The position numbers and the translations under genes are program-made. Below are positions 18,660 through 28,060 of a stretch of 64,000 nt of DNA, one piece after another; position 1 is the first letter of the stretch; each line of letters starts with the position of its first letter. Source of the DNA: Acinetobacter sp. ANC 4805 (lineage in GTDB: Bacteria; Pseudomonadota; Gammaproteobacteria; Pseudomonadales; Moraxellaceae); contig NZ_JAKZGD010000006.1 of assembly GCF_022549495.1 (NCBI RefSeq), positions 62,001 to 126,000 on the forward strand, given 5' to 3'. The notes beneath the pieces were generated by a model. The model was not told the origin of the DNA. It was given only the letters and a program-made list of their open reading frames with translations, and did not search any database.

Positions 18660-19997
18660 ATGACTATAAAAATAAATACTCAAAAAATTTTTAACTTAAG
18701 TCCACCCTCCTTATTAGCGATTGGGTTTCTGAGTTTTATTATCATTGGAACACTATTACTCAAACTCCCCATCGCCAATAAAGGCAATTTGAGCTGGATG
18801 GATGCCTTATTTACAGCAACATCGGCTGTAACCATTACAGGTTTATCTGTAGTGAATTTAAATGAGTCTTTTAACCATCTTGGACAGGTTATTATTCTGT
18901 TATTAATCCAAACAGGTGGTTTGGGTTTTATGACTTTCGCTATTTTGGCAGCCTTAAGTCTAGCACCTAAACTTGGACTCAAACAACAAATGATGGCGCA
19001 AGATAGCTTAGGTCAAACGAGCTTGTCCAAAGTTACCTTTGTGGCAAAAGGCGTAGTGATCTATACACTTTTTTTTGAACTCATCGGCGTCATTATCTTA
19101 AGTACATCTTTTATACCGATCTACGGCTTTGACCGTGGGCTGTATTATTCGATTTTTTATAGTATCTCTGCATTCAATAATGCAGGTTTTTCGCTATTCA
19201 ATAACAGTTTGATGAATTTTCAAGGTCATTATTTAATCTGTTTAACTATTAGCACGCTCTACACCTTAGGTGGGATCGGCTTTCTTGTTTTAATTGATAT
19301 AAAACAAAATAAACGATGGAGCAAACTAACACCGAATAGCAAACTCATTCTCAGTGCCATTGCAATTCTAAACGTCGTTGCTTTTATTCTCATTTGGCTG
19401 TTAGAAGCCAATAATCCACTTACGCTAGGTGCAATGAGTACTGGTGAACAGGCTATGAATGCATGGTTTCAAGCCACTGTACCTCGTTCATCTGGGTTTA
19501 ACACCATTGATACAGGCGCAATGGAACACAGTACAACACTGCTCACGATGCTATTGATGTTTATTGGTGGCGGTTCACTGAGTACCGCAGGCGGTATTAA
19601 AGTCGGTACATTTGTCATTTTACTGCTCTGCGTCATTTCCTTTTTACGGCGCAATGAAGAAATCCGCATCTTTAATCACTCTATTTCCCAAGAAACCACC
19701 TATAAAGCACTTGCCGTCGCAGCAATTACAGGCATGCTGATTTTTGTCGGCTGCTTTACCCTTTTTCTTTTGGAGCCTAAACTGGATGTCTTAGATCTGA
19801 TGTTTGAAGTGGTTTCTGCGGCATGTACGGTTGGTTTATCTCGAGGTGTAACAGGCGAACTACATGATGGTAGTTTATTTGTCCTAAGCTTACTGATGTA
19901 TACAGGTCGACTTGGGCCGTTAACACTCGCCTATCTGATTGCTACGCCAAAGAAGAGCCGTTTAAAACATGCCAATGCCAATATTCAAATTGGGTAA
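18660..19997 (+). CDS. ktrB: Potassium uptake transmembrane subunit, KtrB/TrkH family
   Basis: About 445 residues with many membrane segments. The four P-loop selectivity motifs of Trk/Ktr/HKT channels can be seen: SAVTITGLSV near 50, SAFNNAGFSL near 175, PRSSGFNTID near 285 and SAACTVGLSRG near 395, each with the conserved Gly. The ATG at 18660 follows the ktrA stop by one base; a TTG at 18651 closer to AGGATG is an alternative start that would overlap ktrA. It forms the K+ (or Na+-coupled K+) pathway. The 3' end overlaps the convergent C39-like gene by 13 bp. Confidence 0.93.
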   Translation: MTIKINTQKIFNLSPPSLLAIGFLSFIIIGTLLLKLPIANKGNLSWMDALFTATSAVTITGLSVVNLNESFNHLGQVIILLLIQTGGLGFMTFAILAALSLAPKLGLKQQMMAQDSLGQTSLSKVTFVAKGVVIYTLFFELIGVIILSTSFIPIYGFDRGLYYSIFYSISAFNNAGFSLFNNSLMNFQGHYLICLTISTLYTLGGIGFLVLIDIKQNKRWSKLTPNSKLILSAIAILNVVAFILIWLLEANNPLTLGAMSTGEQAMNAWFQATVPRSSGFNTIDTGAMEHSTTLLTMLLMFIGGGSLSTAGGIKVGTFVILLLCVISFLRRNEEIRIFNHSISQETTYKALAVAAITGMLIFVGCFTLFLLEPKLDVLDLMFEVVSAACTVGLSRGVTGELHDGSLFVLSLLMYTGRLGPLTLAYLIATPKKSRLKHANANIQIG

Positions 19998-20512
19998 TTA
20001 TCTAAAGGCTGCTCAACCACAATCACCTGCCGACAAATTCCATCGGCTTGGCGTTGTTGCTCAAATACGGTTTTAGACATCGCTTCAAAGTGATCACAGA
20101 AACTAATCTCTTGTTCATCAACTGAATAAATCAAAGATTGGTTTCCCACACCCTGTAAGGTGTCATAAAACACGATAACAAAGTGACCATTTTCAAATGC
20201 CTGCTGAATCTCGGAATAAGTCAAAGCAGCCTGAATTGGAATCTGAAGACCTTGTGCATCCAAATAACTTTGCTTTTCTTTCTCATCAATATTCGGATCA
20301 GGGTCAGTATACAATGACACTTCAAAGCCTAGTTTTTTCAGTGCAACAGCTAACGCTATGGTAAAAGTTCCCTCTTGTTGGTCATGGCGACATAACTGAA
20401 TCAAGTCAGCAATATCAATATGGGTCTGATATTGCTTTAAGATCAACCAAATTGCGAATACGCCACAATTTGCTTCAAGCTGTAACAATGGCTCTGGAAT
20501 ATTTAAACTCAT
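19985..20512 (-). CDS. C39-like (papain-fold) peptidase-related protein
   Basis: 175 residues. EANCGVFAIWLIL at 13-25 supplies the nucleophile Cys16 in the CG context typical of C39 peptidases. The central AALTYSEIQQAFENGHFVIVFYD matches the family. At the position where a catalytic His is expected (normally a His before a hydrophobic strand) the sequence reads GVGNQSLIYSV, so the His may be missing and the protein may be inactive or a binding domain. No signal peptide; cytoplasmic. Starts two bases from the pldA stop, so it lies downstream of pldA in the same transcript. Confidence 0.7.
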   Translation of the reverse strand: MSLNIPEPLLQLEANCGVFAIWLILKQYQTHIDIADLIQLCRHDQQEGTFTIALAVALKKLGFEVSLYTDPDPNIDEKEKQSYLDAQGLQIPIQAALTYSEIQQAFENGHFVIVFYDTLQGVGNQSLIYSVDEQEISFCDHFEAMSKTVFEQQRQADGICRQVIVVEQPLDNYPI

Positions 20513-21676
20513 TTAATACCAATTCATCAAAGACACGCCTAAACCAGCGTAAGTTGCACGATGGTTATAATCAATCAGGCTCTCACCATAACCATCAAAG
20601 AGTTGTAAATGTCCACGTAACTTACCTTTGATTGGAAATGCCCAATCAAATTGCACAGCACCATGCGAGCGATCGCCACCTTTTAATGAATGACGTAACA
20701 TTAAAGAGAAATCATTATCACCGTGGCGGTAAAATGCGGTGAGGTCTCCACGCCCCATATAATCCTTAATATCAGGATTATTATCATTTTTGGCACTTTC
20801 TTCGACACGATACCAAGGGCGTAACATCAACGCAAAATTGTCTTTTTCAAACCCTAGATTAAAAATCACACGGTTCCAACTCCGTGATAACGGATCAGAA
20901 CGACCATTAGATTGATGATTTAAAGTCACACCTAACAGACGTGCATTTAAGCCTAAAATCTCATAGTTGGTTCTGAACATCAGACTTGCTTCAGGCTCGT
21001 AGTTGGTCTCACGGAATGGTCGAGACTCTTCAGCATTATAAACTTGCCAATGAGAAGACTGCGTATACCCCAACCACACATCACCATTATTGCCTAAAAT
21101 ATTCTCTAAAGCCTTTGTTTTCAAAGAAATCTGAAACTTGGCTTCTGTAGAACTTAGGTTTTGCTTATCAGTAACAGTGTTATTCGGGTTTGGGCTACTT
21201 GGAAACTCGTTTTTATCACTCGTCCAAAAAGCAGGTAGCAAATAAACAGGTTGATAGGCACGGATATTCCATAAACCAAGCTTACTTTCTTCAGAAAGCT
21301 CCCAACGGCGATCAAGTAATGAAACATTCGGATCAAATTTAGGTGCAGTACCTAAAATATGTAGATCACTAACCTTTTGAACCACTTTCTCGCGTAGTGT
21401 TTCAGGCGGTGCGATTTCGTTCTTAATTTCTATCGGCGCAGCCAATGGAGTAGCTTCAGCAGCTTGAACTTGTGGTGGAATGACTGTTGGTGCTTTAAAA
21501 AGACTATCATAACAAGCCAAACGATCCGCATTTGAAGCCAATGCAACACAAGCCTCTACTGTCGCAGGGTTCGTTGGTGCAATCGTTTGAGCATGAGCAA
21601 ATGACATACCTAAAGAACTCAATAAGCTAAACACACCTAGTTCTAAATAAGTATGCTCAAAAGACTTGAACGTCAT
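20513..21676 (-). CDS. pldA: Outer membrane phospholipase A
   Basis: 387 residues. A signal peptide ends near residue 29 (SFAHA-QT). After a low-complexity N-terminal region comes a beta-barrel domain. The active site NHQSNGRSDPLSRSWNR matches the OMPLA signature, giving His and Ser of NHQSNG and the downstream Asn; YTQSSHWQVYN is also conserved. The last residue after SLMNW is aromatic (Tyr), as expected of outer membrane proteins. It hydrolyses phospholipids in the outer leaflet when lipid asymmetry is disturbed. Confidence 0.95.
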   Translation of the reverse strand: MTFKSFEHTYLELGVFSLLSSLGMSFAHAQTIAPTNPATVEACVALASNADRLACYDSLFKAPTVIPPQVQAAEATPLAAPIEIKNEIAPPETLREKVVQKVSDLHILGTAPKFDPNVSLLDRRWELSEESKLGLWNIRAYQPVYLLPAFWTSDKNEFPSSPNPNNTVTDKQNLSSTEAKFQISLKTKALENILGNNGDVWLGYTQSSHWQVYNAEESRPFRETNYEPEASLMFRTNYEILGLNARLLGVTLNHQSNGRSDPLSRSWNRVIFNLGFEKDNFALMLRPWYRVEESAKNDNNPDIKDYMGRGDLTAFYRHGDNDFSLMLRHSLKGGDRSHGAVQFDWAFPIKGKLRGHLQLFDGYGESLIDYNHRATYAGLGVSLMNWY

Positions 21677-21699
21677 ATACAGTCTCCCACCGTTCTATT

Positions 21700-24639
21700 T
21701 TAGTTGGCTTGTTGAATGCTAAATCCGAGTGCCTGCAATTCTTCGCGTTTTGCAAATGGTGCAACCACTGCTTTCACAGGTTTTTGCTCCAGTAGATACT
21801 GTTTTGTAACACGTTTTAAATCATCCAAACTCACATTCAATAAACGTTCACGTAAAACTCTACGGAATTTAGGTGTACGTGCATGCAATAAAGCATAACA
21901 AGCAGTAATCGCTTCTCCAGCAGGTGAACCAGGTTTATCCATACCTGCAACCAAGCCTAAAATCGCTTCTTCAAGCTGGTAAGCTTGCTGTTCTACATTA
22001 AATAACCATTGCACACTTGCTTCAAAATCATTAAATGTTTCAAGCAAACGCGGGTCACGATAGCTATAGAAACGGAATGAACAAGCATTACCATCGTAGC
22101 TTGCCCCACCACCATAAGCACCACCCTTTTCACGGATCGCGCTATGTAAGAAACCATTACGCAGATATGCAGCCAATACCATCAATGGTGCTGCATCTGC
22201 ATGTGCAACGTCGACAGCTTGATAAGCAGAGCAGCAGAATTGAACATTCGTCTGAATGAGCCAAGCTTCATCATTCTCTGTATTGATTTGCTCAACTTGG
22301 GTTAAGCTTACAGATGACTTATCGACAGCCAATTTATCCCAAACGTTTTGAATCTCTTCAACTAAACGATCCGATTGATGCTCTTCACAGACCAACAAAA
22401 ATTGTTTAGGTGCTTGTAATAACTTGCGATGAATCGCCTGTAGTTCCGTAATCAAGGCTTGATAAGCTTCATCGTCTTGGTCAATCTTATTGACAAGATC
22501 ACTCAACCAATTCAACGCACCCAAACCTGTGTTGTGATAATCACGGCGAGCTAAGGCACTCATCTGACGTGACGCAGCCTGCATCGCATAGCTATGCCCA
22601 GAACCAGACAAACGTGACTGCCAACGTGTTTTACGTTGCTGCAATAATTCGATGATACGGTCTTTTTCATCAAAACGGAGCTGTTCAAATGCAAGTTTCA
22701 ACAATTGGATTGAATCTAACTTTTGAGTCAATGATTTAGTCGTCAACGTCAACCAAGCACTGATACGATCTTTATTATCTACTTTGCTGCGTAAAGATGC
22801 CCCCATGCCTAGACCACCACTCACCGCAGTTTGAATCTGCTGTAGTTCAAGGTAATCATATTCTCCTGCGCCAACCTCTCCCATCAAAATAGAAAGTAAA
22901 TTGAAGTAAGGTGATTGTACGATTTCATCAGGAATTTGAATCAAGACTTGTTGATAATAAATACCGTTCGTACCTGCATGGTAAAGGTTTAAAGGCGTAT
23001 CTAAACCATTACTAATAATTTCACGAAGTTGCCCTTGCACAATTTGTAAATCTGCAGGTACATCCTCCAAACCAACTTTCGGCAATAACTCAAGATCATC
23101 AGGTGTATCTTGACGTTGTTTTAGCGCTTCCGTTTTTTCCTGAATTTCGACTTTCTGAGCATCGGTTAAATTCGCCGTAATTTCAGCCAATCGTGCTTGC
23201 TCAGCTTGTTGCTCTTTGACCGATTTAGTTGCATCAGGCACTAAAGTCATTTGCACACGATGTGGATTATCTAACAAATGAATTTGAATCAAGTTAGACA
23301 ACCACATTGGGTCTTTCAGTTCTTCTTTGACTTGCTCAATCGCAGCATCCACATCCCAGACATGGATTGGATCATTATGGTGAATGGCACTGCCTAAACC
23401 ATTTAAAATAAGGCTTAAACCATATGGCGTACCATCACCGTTGATTTCACGTTGATGCAATTCAATTTGATGCAAAATCGCATCGACCAAATCAGTATCA
23501 ATTGGTTTTGATGCTGCTTCTTTCAGAATATCTAAAACACCGTTTTTAAATGTTTCAGCATGTTCTTCATTCGAACCTTGTACACCACAATAGAACGTCA
23601 TTTCAAAGTTACTATCATCAACGCCCATCAATGGGCCAGTTGATTGTGCATAACCACAGGTCTCTAAATAATGACGTAATGGTGAAGCCGAATTTTCTAA
23701 TAGGATTCCCTCAACCAAACGCATCCCTAAACGTAATTTAATATCGCTTGTTTCAGGCAATAACCATGACATTACATGATAGGTTTTATCTTTAAGCTCT
23801 TCACTATCTACAGCATAGCTTTCAGTGACTTCAATCGCTGCTGGTAGACGTTTTTCAGGTTTTGAATACAGTGTTGTACCCTGAGAAAACTTATGCAAAG
23901 CGAGCTTTTCAAACTGCTCTTGTAGGTCATAGGCAGTTTGATTACCAAAGGTCATAAAGACTGCATTACTTGGGTGATAATGAACTTTATAGAAATCGAC
24001 CAGTTGTTCATATGTTAAATCAGGAATGTCTTTTGGATCACCACCCGAATTATAGTGATAGGTTGTTTCAGGAAATAAATGATGCGCCAACTGATGATAA
24101 AGTTGATCTGTCGGTGAACTCATTGCCCCTTTCATTTCATTGAAAACGACACCTTTATAAACCGCTTGATCATTTTCCAACTCAATGCGGATGCCTTCTT
24201 GAGCAAAATCTAAAGGATTTAAATTTGCAGCAAAAGCAGCATCCAAATATACAGATAATAAATTTTGAAAATCTTTTTTATTCTGTGTCGCGAAAGGATA
24301 TGCCGTCCAATCTGCTGCAGTAAACGCATTCATAAAGGTATTCAGTGAACGACGAATCATTAAAAAGAATGGATCACGTACAGGAAACTTTTCTGAACCA
24401 CATAAAGCGGTATGCTCTAAAATATGTGCAGCGCCTTTTGAGTCCATTGGTTGCGTTCTAAAAGCCACTAAAAACACATTTTCATCATGGTTCGTAGCTA
24501 AATGATAGTGAACTGCACCAGTAATTTTGTGCTTATATTCTGAAACTTGAATATCGAGTGCTTCTACATGGTGTTGACGTAATAGCTGAAACGCAGGGTG
24601 AATCGTTTGAGTAATGCTTTCAGAAACATCGACCGTCAT
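21700..24639 (-). CDS. M16C family zinc metalloprotease (presequence-protease type)
   Basis: 979 residues, the usual length of PreP-type M16C enzymes. Inverted zinc motif HILEH at 72-76, followed by TALCGSEKFPVRDPFF. Two M16 halves are joined by a helical hairpin (about 480-525, DAQKVEIQEKTEALKQRQ). The C-terminal half keeps REKGGAYGGGASYD. Bacterial members degrade peptides; the precise substrate is unknown. No signal peptide is visible, so it is probably cytoplasmic. 23 bp upstream of pldA on the same strand. Confidence 0.92.
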   Translation of the reverse strand: MTVDVSESITQTIHPAFQLLRQHHVEALDIQVSEYKHKITGAVHYHLATNHDENVFLVAFRTQPMDSKGAAHILEHTALCGSEKFPVRDPFFLMIRRSLNTFMNAFTAADWTAYPFATQNKKDFQNLLSVYLDAAFAANLNPLDFAQEGIRIELENDQAVYKGVVFNEMKGAMSSPTDQLYHQLAHHLFPETTYHYNSGGDPKDIPDLTYEQLVDFYKVHYHPSNAVFMTFGNQTAYDLQEQFEKLALHKFSQGTTLYSKPEKRLPAAIEVTESYAVDSEELKDKTYHVMSWLLPETSDIKLRLGMRLVEGILLENSASPLRHYLETCGYAQSTGPLMGVDDSNFEMTFYCGVQGSNEEHAETFKNGVLDILKEAASKPIDTDLVDAILHQIELHQREINGDGTPYGLSLILNGLGSAIHHNDPIHVWDVDAAIEQVKEELKDPMWLSNLIQIHLLDNPHRVQMTLVPDATKSVKEQQAEQARLAEITANLTDAQKVEIQEKTEALKQRQDTPDDLELLPKVGLEDVPADLQIVQGQLREIISNGLDTPLNLYHAGTNGIYYQQVLIQIPDEIVQSPYFNLLSILMGEVGAGEYDYLELQQIQTAVSGGLGMGASLRSKVDNKDRISAWLTLTTKSLTQKLDSIQLLKLAFEQLRFDEKDRIIELLQQRKTRWQSRLSGSGHSYAMQAASRQMSALARRDYHNTGLGALNWLSDLVNKIDQDDEAYQALITELQAIHRKLLQAPKQFLLVCEEHQSDRLVEEIQNVWDKLAVDKSSVSLTQVEQINTENDEAWLIQTNVQFCCSAYQAVDVAHADAAPLMVLAAYLRNGFLHSAIREKGGAYGGGASYDGNACSFRFYSYRDPRLLETFNDFEASVQWLFNVEQQAYQLEEAILGLVAGMDKPGSPAGEAITACYALLHARTPKFRRVLRERLLNVSLDDLKRVTKQYLLEQKPVKAVVAPFAKREELQALGFSIQQAN

Positions 24640-24895
24640 GTGATCTCCAATTTATCTATTTAAATAATTACAATTGATGGTAGAGAGTCTACCGAAGAAT
24701 ACGTGAGGATATCCATGTAAATTACTATGTTTTTGTAGGAAAATGCAGCGAGCAATCAAAGATGATTTCTCAAAATCTTTCAAAAATTAGCATTTAGTAA
24801 CACGATAGGCTCACAATCATTGCTTCAATAAAAACAAGCCGCATGGCTTATATCACTAAAAAATGCAGCTCACAAAAATAGATTTTTTCATATTG

Positions 24896-25156
24896 TTAAA
24901 TATATTCAAATAAATAGAAACCTAATTTATTGCTATGATAATCAGGATAAAGATAAAAACGGCATAACCGACCAGCTTTTTTCTGTAAATCATGATATGA
25001 ATCCCGACTCACCCCACCAATTGCAATCAAATGCTTTTGTTCATAGGCAATAAATAGAGCCTCACCAAACTGATTAAAACAATTTTCACCTATTTTGAAA
25101 TCTTGTACTAAGCGATGTAGAAAATGAAAACCCTCAATCTGTGAAAATGCTATTCG
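24896..25156 (-). pseudogene. GNAT acetyltransferase relic
   Basis: An 87-codon open frame without a usable start reads SQIEGFHFLHRLVQDFKIGE, later LIAIGGVSRD and RLCRFYLYPDYHSNKLG, ending FYLFEYI-stop. This is the N-terminal and central part of a GNAT domain; the acetyl-CoA loop (R/Q-x-x-G-x-G/A) is decayed to HSNKLGFYLF and the C-terminal third is missing. A TGA precedes the frame. Best read as a truncated, inactive gene in the 680-bp spacer between the M16C protease and the kinase. Confidence 0.75.
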
Positions 25157-25320
25157 TCAATCTAATTTCTAAGATAAACCTACGACTTTTTCTATTCTAA
25201 AATGATTCAATGACAAGATATTCCTCAAAAATATTACCCTATACCCCACCTGAATTCTTTTCAACAAACTACTGTAATCCTGAGCATTAGTGTAAACTTT
25301 GCTTTTTGATTTTTAATGTG

Positions 25321-26343
25321 ATGACAAACATGGCAACTGTTGATCTTTTTGCAATTGGTAATGCGCTGATTGACCAAGAATTTAAAGTCTCAAATGAGTT
25401 TTTAACACAACAAGCGTTGCAAAAAGGCACAATGCAGTTGACCGATGGCGACACTCAAGCGGCTTTATATCAACAATTACAAGATACGCAAAGCTATAAA
25501 GGTCAAGCAAGTGGCGGTTCAGCTGCAAATACAACGGTTGCCTTTGGTGCTTTAGGCGGTACAGCTTTTTATGGATGCCGTGTGGGTAATGATGACCTCG
25601 GTACAATCTATTTAAATGGCTTAAATGCGGCAGGCATTCAAACAACAACGCAATCCATCAGTGAAGGCGTAACAGGTACATGTATGGTTCTGATCAGTCC
25701 TGATTCAGAACGTACCATGCACACATATCTTGGTATCACGGCGGAACTCACAGCAGAACAAATCGACTTTGAACCATTAAAAACTGCAAAATGGCTCTAC
25801 ATCGAAGGTTATTTATCAACAAGTGATACTGCACGTGTTGCCGTTAAACAAGCACGTGAACTTGCCAAAGCACATGGCGTTAAAATCGCCCTCTCACTGT
25901 CTGACCCTGCAATGGTGCAATATGCACGTCAAGGTCTAGAAGAATTATTGGATGATGGTGTTGACTTATTGTTCTGTAATGAACAAGAAGCGTTGATGTT
26001 TACCAACACAGTAAATCTTGATGCTGCAATTGAAATCTTAAAATTAAAGAACCAACATATTGTCATCACCCAAGGCGCAAATGGCGCAGTCATCATTGAT
26101 CCAGCTCAGCAATTCCATGTTGCTGGTCGTCATGTCGATGCCGTAGATACCAACGGTGCTGGTGACGCCTTTGCTGGTGCATTCTTATATGCAATCAATG
26201 CAGGTCTCAACTTAGAAACCGCTGCTCAACTTGCAATTTTGATCTCAAGTGAAGTTGTAGCACAATTCGGTCCACGCCTAGCGATCGAAAGCTACACTGA
26301 ACTATTTGAACAATTCAAAAATGCTCAACAGGAATGTGCTTAA
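25321..26343 (+). CDS. PfkB-family carbohydrate/adenosine kinase
   Basis: About 340 residues; starts at 25321 (MTNMATVDLFAIGNALIDQE) or 25330, and no clear ribosome binding site separates them. PfkB signatures: GGSAANTTVAFGALGG near residue 70 and the catalytic DTNGAGDAFAGAF near residue 285, with Asp as the base. The overall type resembles bacterial adenosine kinase or ribokinase-like proteins. It phosphorylates a sugar or nucleoside; substrate not resolved. Followed after 1 bp by the Rieske protein gene, so co-transcribed. Confidence 0.88.
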   Translation: MTNMATVDLFAIGNALIDQEFKVSNEFLTQQALQKGTMQLTDGDTQAALYQQLQDTQSYKGQASGGSAANTTVAFGALGGTAFYGCRVGNDDLGTIYLNGLNAAGIQTTTQSISEGVTGTCMVLISPDSERTMHTYLGITAELTAEQIDFEPLKTAKWLYIEGYLSTSDTARVAVKQARELAKAHGVKIALSLSDPAMVQYARQGLEELLDDGVDLLFCNEQEALMFTNTVNLDAAIEILKLKNQHIVITQGANGAVIIDPAQQFHVAGRHVDAVDTNGAGDAFAGAFLYAINAGLNLETAAQLAILISSEVVAQFGPRLAIESYTELFEQFKNAQQECA

Positions 26344-26344
26344 A

Positions 26345-26665
26345 ATGGAAAAAATTTGCATGACAGAGGAAGTTCCTGAGCGTGAGTCTCGTGCATACGA
26401 CACCATGAGAGGAACAACAATTTTCATTACTCAAAAAGATGGCAGCTTTTATGCTTATCAAAATGTTTGCCCACATTTGCAAACAGAACTTGAGTATTTA
26501 GAAAATCAATTTTTAGATCAAGACCGCGAATATATCCAATGCTCTACTCATGGCGCATTGTTCTCTGTGGAAACAGGTGAATGTATTTCAGGACCTTGCT
26601 TGGGTGAATTCCTAGAAAAAGTAAATTTGGAAGTCCACTCCGATGGTGGTATTTATATTGATTAG
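26345..26665 (+). CDS. Rieske [2Fe-2S] domain protein
   Basis: About 106 residues from the ATG at 26345, with AGGAA upstream inside the kinase gene. The two cluster motifs are VCPHL (near residue 40) and QCSTHGALF (near residue 72), that is C-x-H and C-x-x-H. Single-domain Rieske ferredoxin with no membrane anchor. Probably an electron carrier, but no oxygenase partner lies nearby. One base after the kinase stop, and upstream of a YqiJ-like membrane protein. Confidence 0.9.
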   Translation: MEKICMTEEVPERESRAYDTMRGTTIFITQKDGSFYAYQNVCPHLQTELEYLENQFLDQDREYIQCSTHGALFSVETGECISGPCLGEFLEKVNLEVHSDGGIYID

Positions 26666-26675
26666 TGCCTAAACC

Positions 26676-27299
26676 ATGAATTCTGCAATGACTGAGTTTT
26701 TTTTAAATTATTACCTAATGCCATTTCACATGAGTGTAGTTGCATTAATTTTGCTCAGCATTGCAGAAACGATCGGTATTTTTATCGGCTTACGCCCCAG
26801 TCACCTTGTGAAAAGAATGACACCTGAATGGTTATTAAACTCGCCACTCTTGGACGTAAAATTCTCTAAATACCTCATTTTTGTATTTTTACTCATCAAT
26901 TTTAGTTTTGCAGGTTATTTCTTAGAGCTTTCTTTTTTTGCTTTACAGCATTATTTCATCTCACCTTACTACTTATTTGTTCCAGCCTTAATCATCGACA
27001 TCTTTTTTACTGTGTTTATGATCCATTGCTTAGACCAAGTGATCAGACCCAAAGTCACACATACTCACATTAACTTAGTGGGTCGTTTAGCAACAATCTC
27101 AACGGGAAATGCACGTCCAGGCTTCTCTGCACAAGCACGTGTTCGCAATGAATTCGGTCAACTGTATTATGTACAAGTAGAGCCAGAATATGGTGAATTA
27201 GAGTTACAATCCCAAGTGTTGTTGATCAGTCAGAAATCTAATTCGTACTATATTGCTAAAAAAATCTCAATATCAAATAAGCTATTCACCGCAGACTGA
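26676..27299 (+). CDS. YqiJ-like membrane protein (OB-fold, DUF1449)
   Basis: 207 residues. Three hydrophobic segments (about 18-38, 63-85, 95-118) followed by a soluble C-terminal OB-like domain from about residue 130 (LVGRLATISTGNARPGFSAQ, then YYVQVEPE). This is the layout of YqiJ, usually encoded next to a flotillin (YqiK), which is absent here. Probably involved in membrane organisation; function inferred only from the family. Third gene after the kinase and Rieske genes. Confidence 0.7.
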   Translation: MNSAMTEFFLNYYLMPFHMSVVALILLSIAETIGIFIGLRPSHLVKRMTPEWLLNSPLLDVKFSKYLIFVFLLINFSFAGYFLELSFFALQHYFISPYYLFVPALIIDIFFTVFMIHCLDQVIRPKVTHTHINLVGRLATISTGNARPGFSAQARVRNEFGQLYYVQVEPEYGELELQSQVLLISQKSNSYYIAKKISISNKLFTAD

Positions 27300-27868
27300 A
27301 CCCAAAATCCGTTGAAATCTAATTGAAGAGATTAGGATTTTTTTCACATAGTATTAAAATTACAATTTGTTACATAAAGAAAAAATGAAAAACGTGTAAT
27401 CACCTCTTCCATTTCTATCAATTTATTGATCTAGCTATCTATCCAAAATGAATTGTGACATTTCACATATTTTTCACACAAAACTCTACTAATACACTAG
27501 GTTTTACCCAAAATTCATTATAAAAATTACTTAATTATGTAATCAGTTCTTTAAATGATTGTATATATTATGTTTTTTATATTCATACTATTTTAGTTGG
27601 TTTAATATTTTTTAATTAAGTATAAACCAAACCTTTTTAATCAGGTTTAAAAATATAAATACAACTGTTTCAATCAGATTTTTAAATCAATTCATATTAT
27701 TTTAGTTGGATAACAAGAATATTTTAATTAATTTATAATAAAATAACTAAGACATTGATATTTATAATATATTTTTAATAAAAACATTTTAATAGCCTTA
27801 AAGGTTTATTTTTAATGAATTTTATTTAATAATGTTTTACATCTTTTTAAAATATGAGGCGAAGTTCT
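27300..27868. other. Long AT-rich promoter region of the cytochrome bd operon
   Basis: About 570 bp of extreme AT content. It holds a 20-bp direct repeat with one mismatch, ATTCATACTATTTTAGTTGG at 27581-27600 and again at 27690-27709, both followed by TTTTAATTAA-type tracts. No perfect FNR/Anr box was found. The length suggests complex control of cyd expression. Confidence 0.5.
27581..27709 (+). repeat. Direct repeat pair upstream of cyd
   Basis: Two 20-mers, 19 of 20 identical, start-to-start distance 109 bp. They may be binding sites for a regulator or a relic of duplication. Confidence 0.6.
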
Positions 27869-28060
27869 ATGAACATGAGTTCTCAAGATCCAAACCGGAG
27901 ATTAATCCGAGAAATCACGATTATTCTTATTATTAAAGTTGCACTTCTCATGGTGATTAAACATATCTGGTTTGATGCCCCAACGATTCCAAAAGATTTT
28001 AACAATGAAGTTGCCGAGCGTATTGCTGGTGACATGTCCAAAACTCAGGAGACACGTTGA
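27869..28060 (+). CDS. cydP: CydP, small subunit/assembly protein of cytochrome bd oxidase
   Basis: 63 residues from ATG 27869 ([16 protein letters not shown]), supported by GAGGCGAAG at good spacing; an ATG at 27854 lies on the ribosome binding site. One transmembrane helix (about residues 17-36) followed by a short periplasmic tail. Its length, position just before cydA and the helix match the putative CydP small subunits of Acinetobacter-type bd oxidases. Stop overlaps the cydA start (TGATG). Confidence 0.8.
   Translation: MNMSSQDPNRRLIREITIILIIKVALLMVIKHIWFDAPTIPKDFNNEVAERIAGDMSKTQETR

Noticed and set aside
27300..27868. FNR/Anr box (TTGAT N4 ATCAA) before cyd
   Set aside because: Only half-matching stretches such as TTGATCTAGCTATC were found; no palindrome met the consensus.
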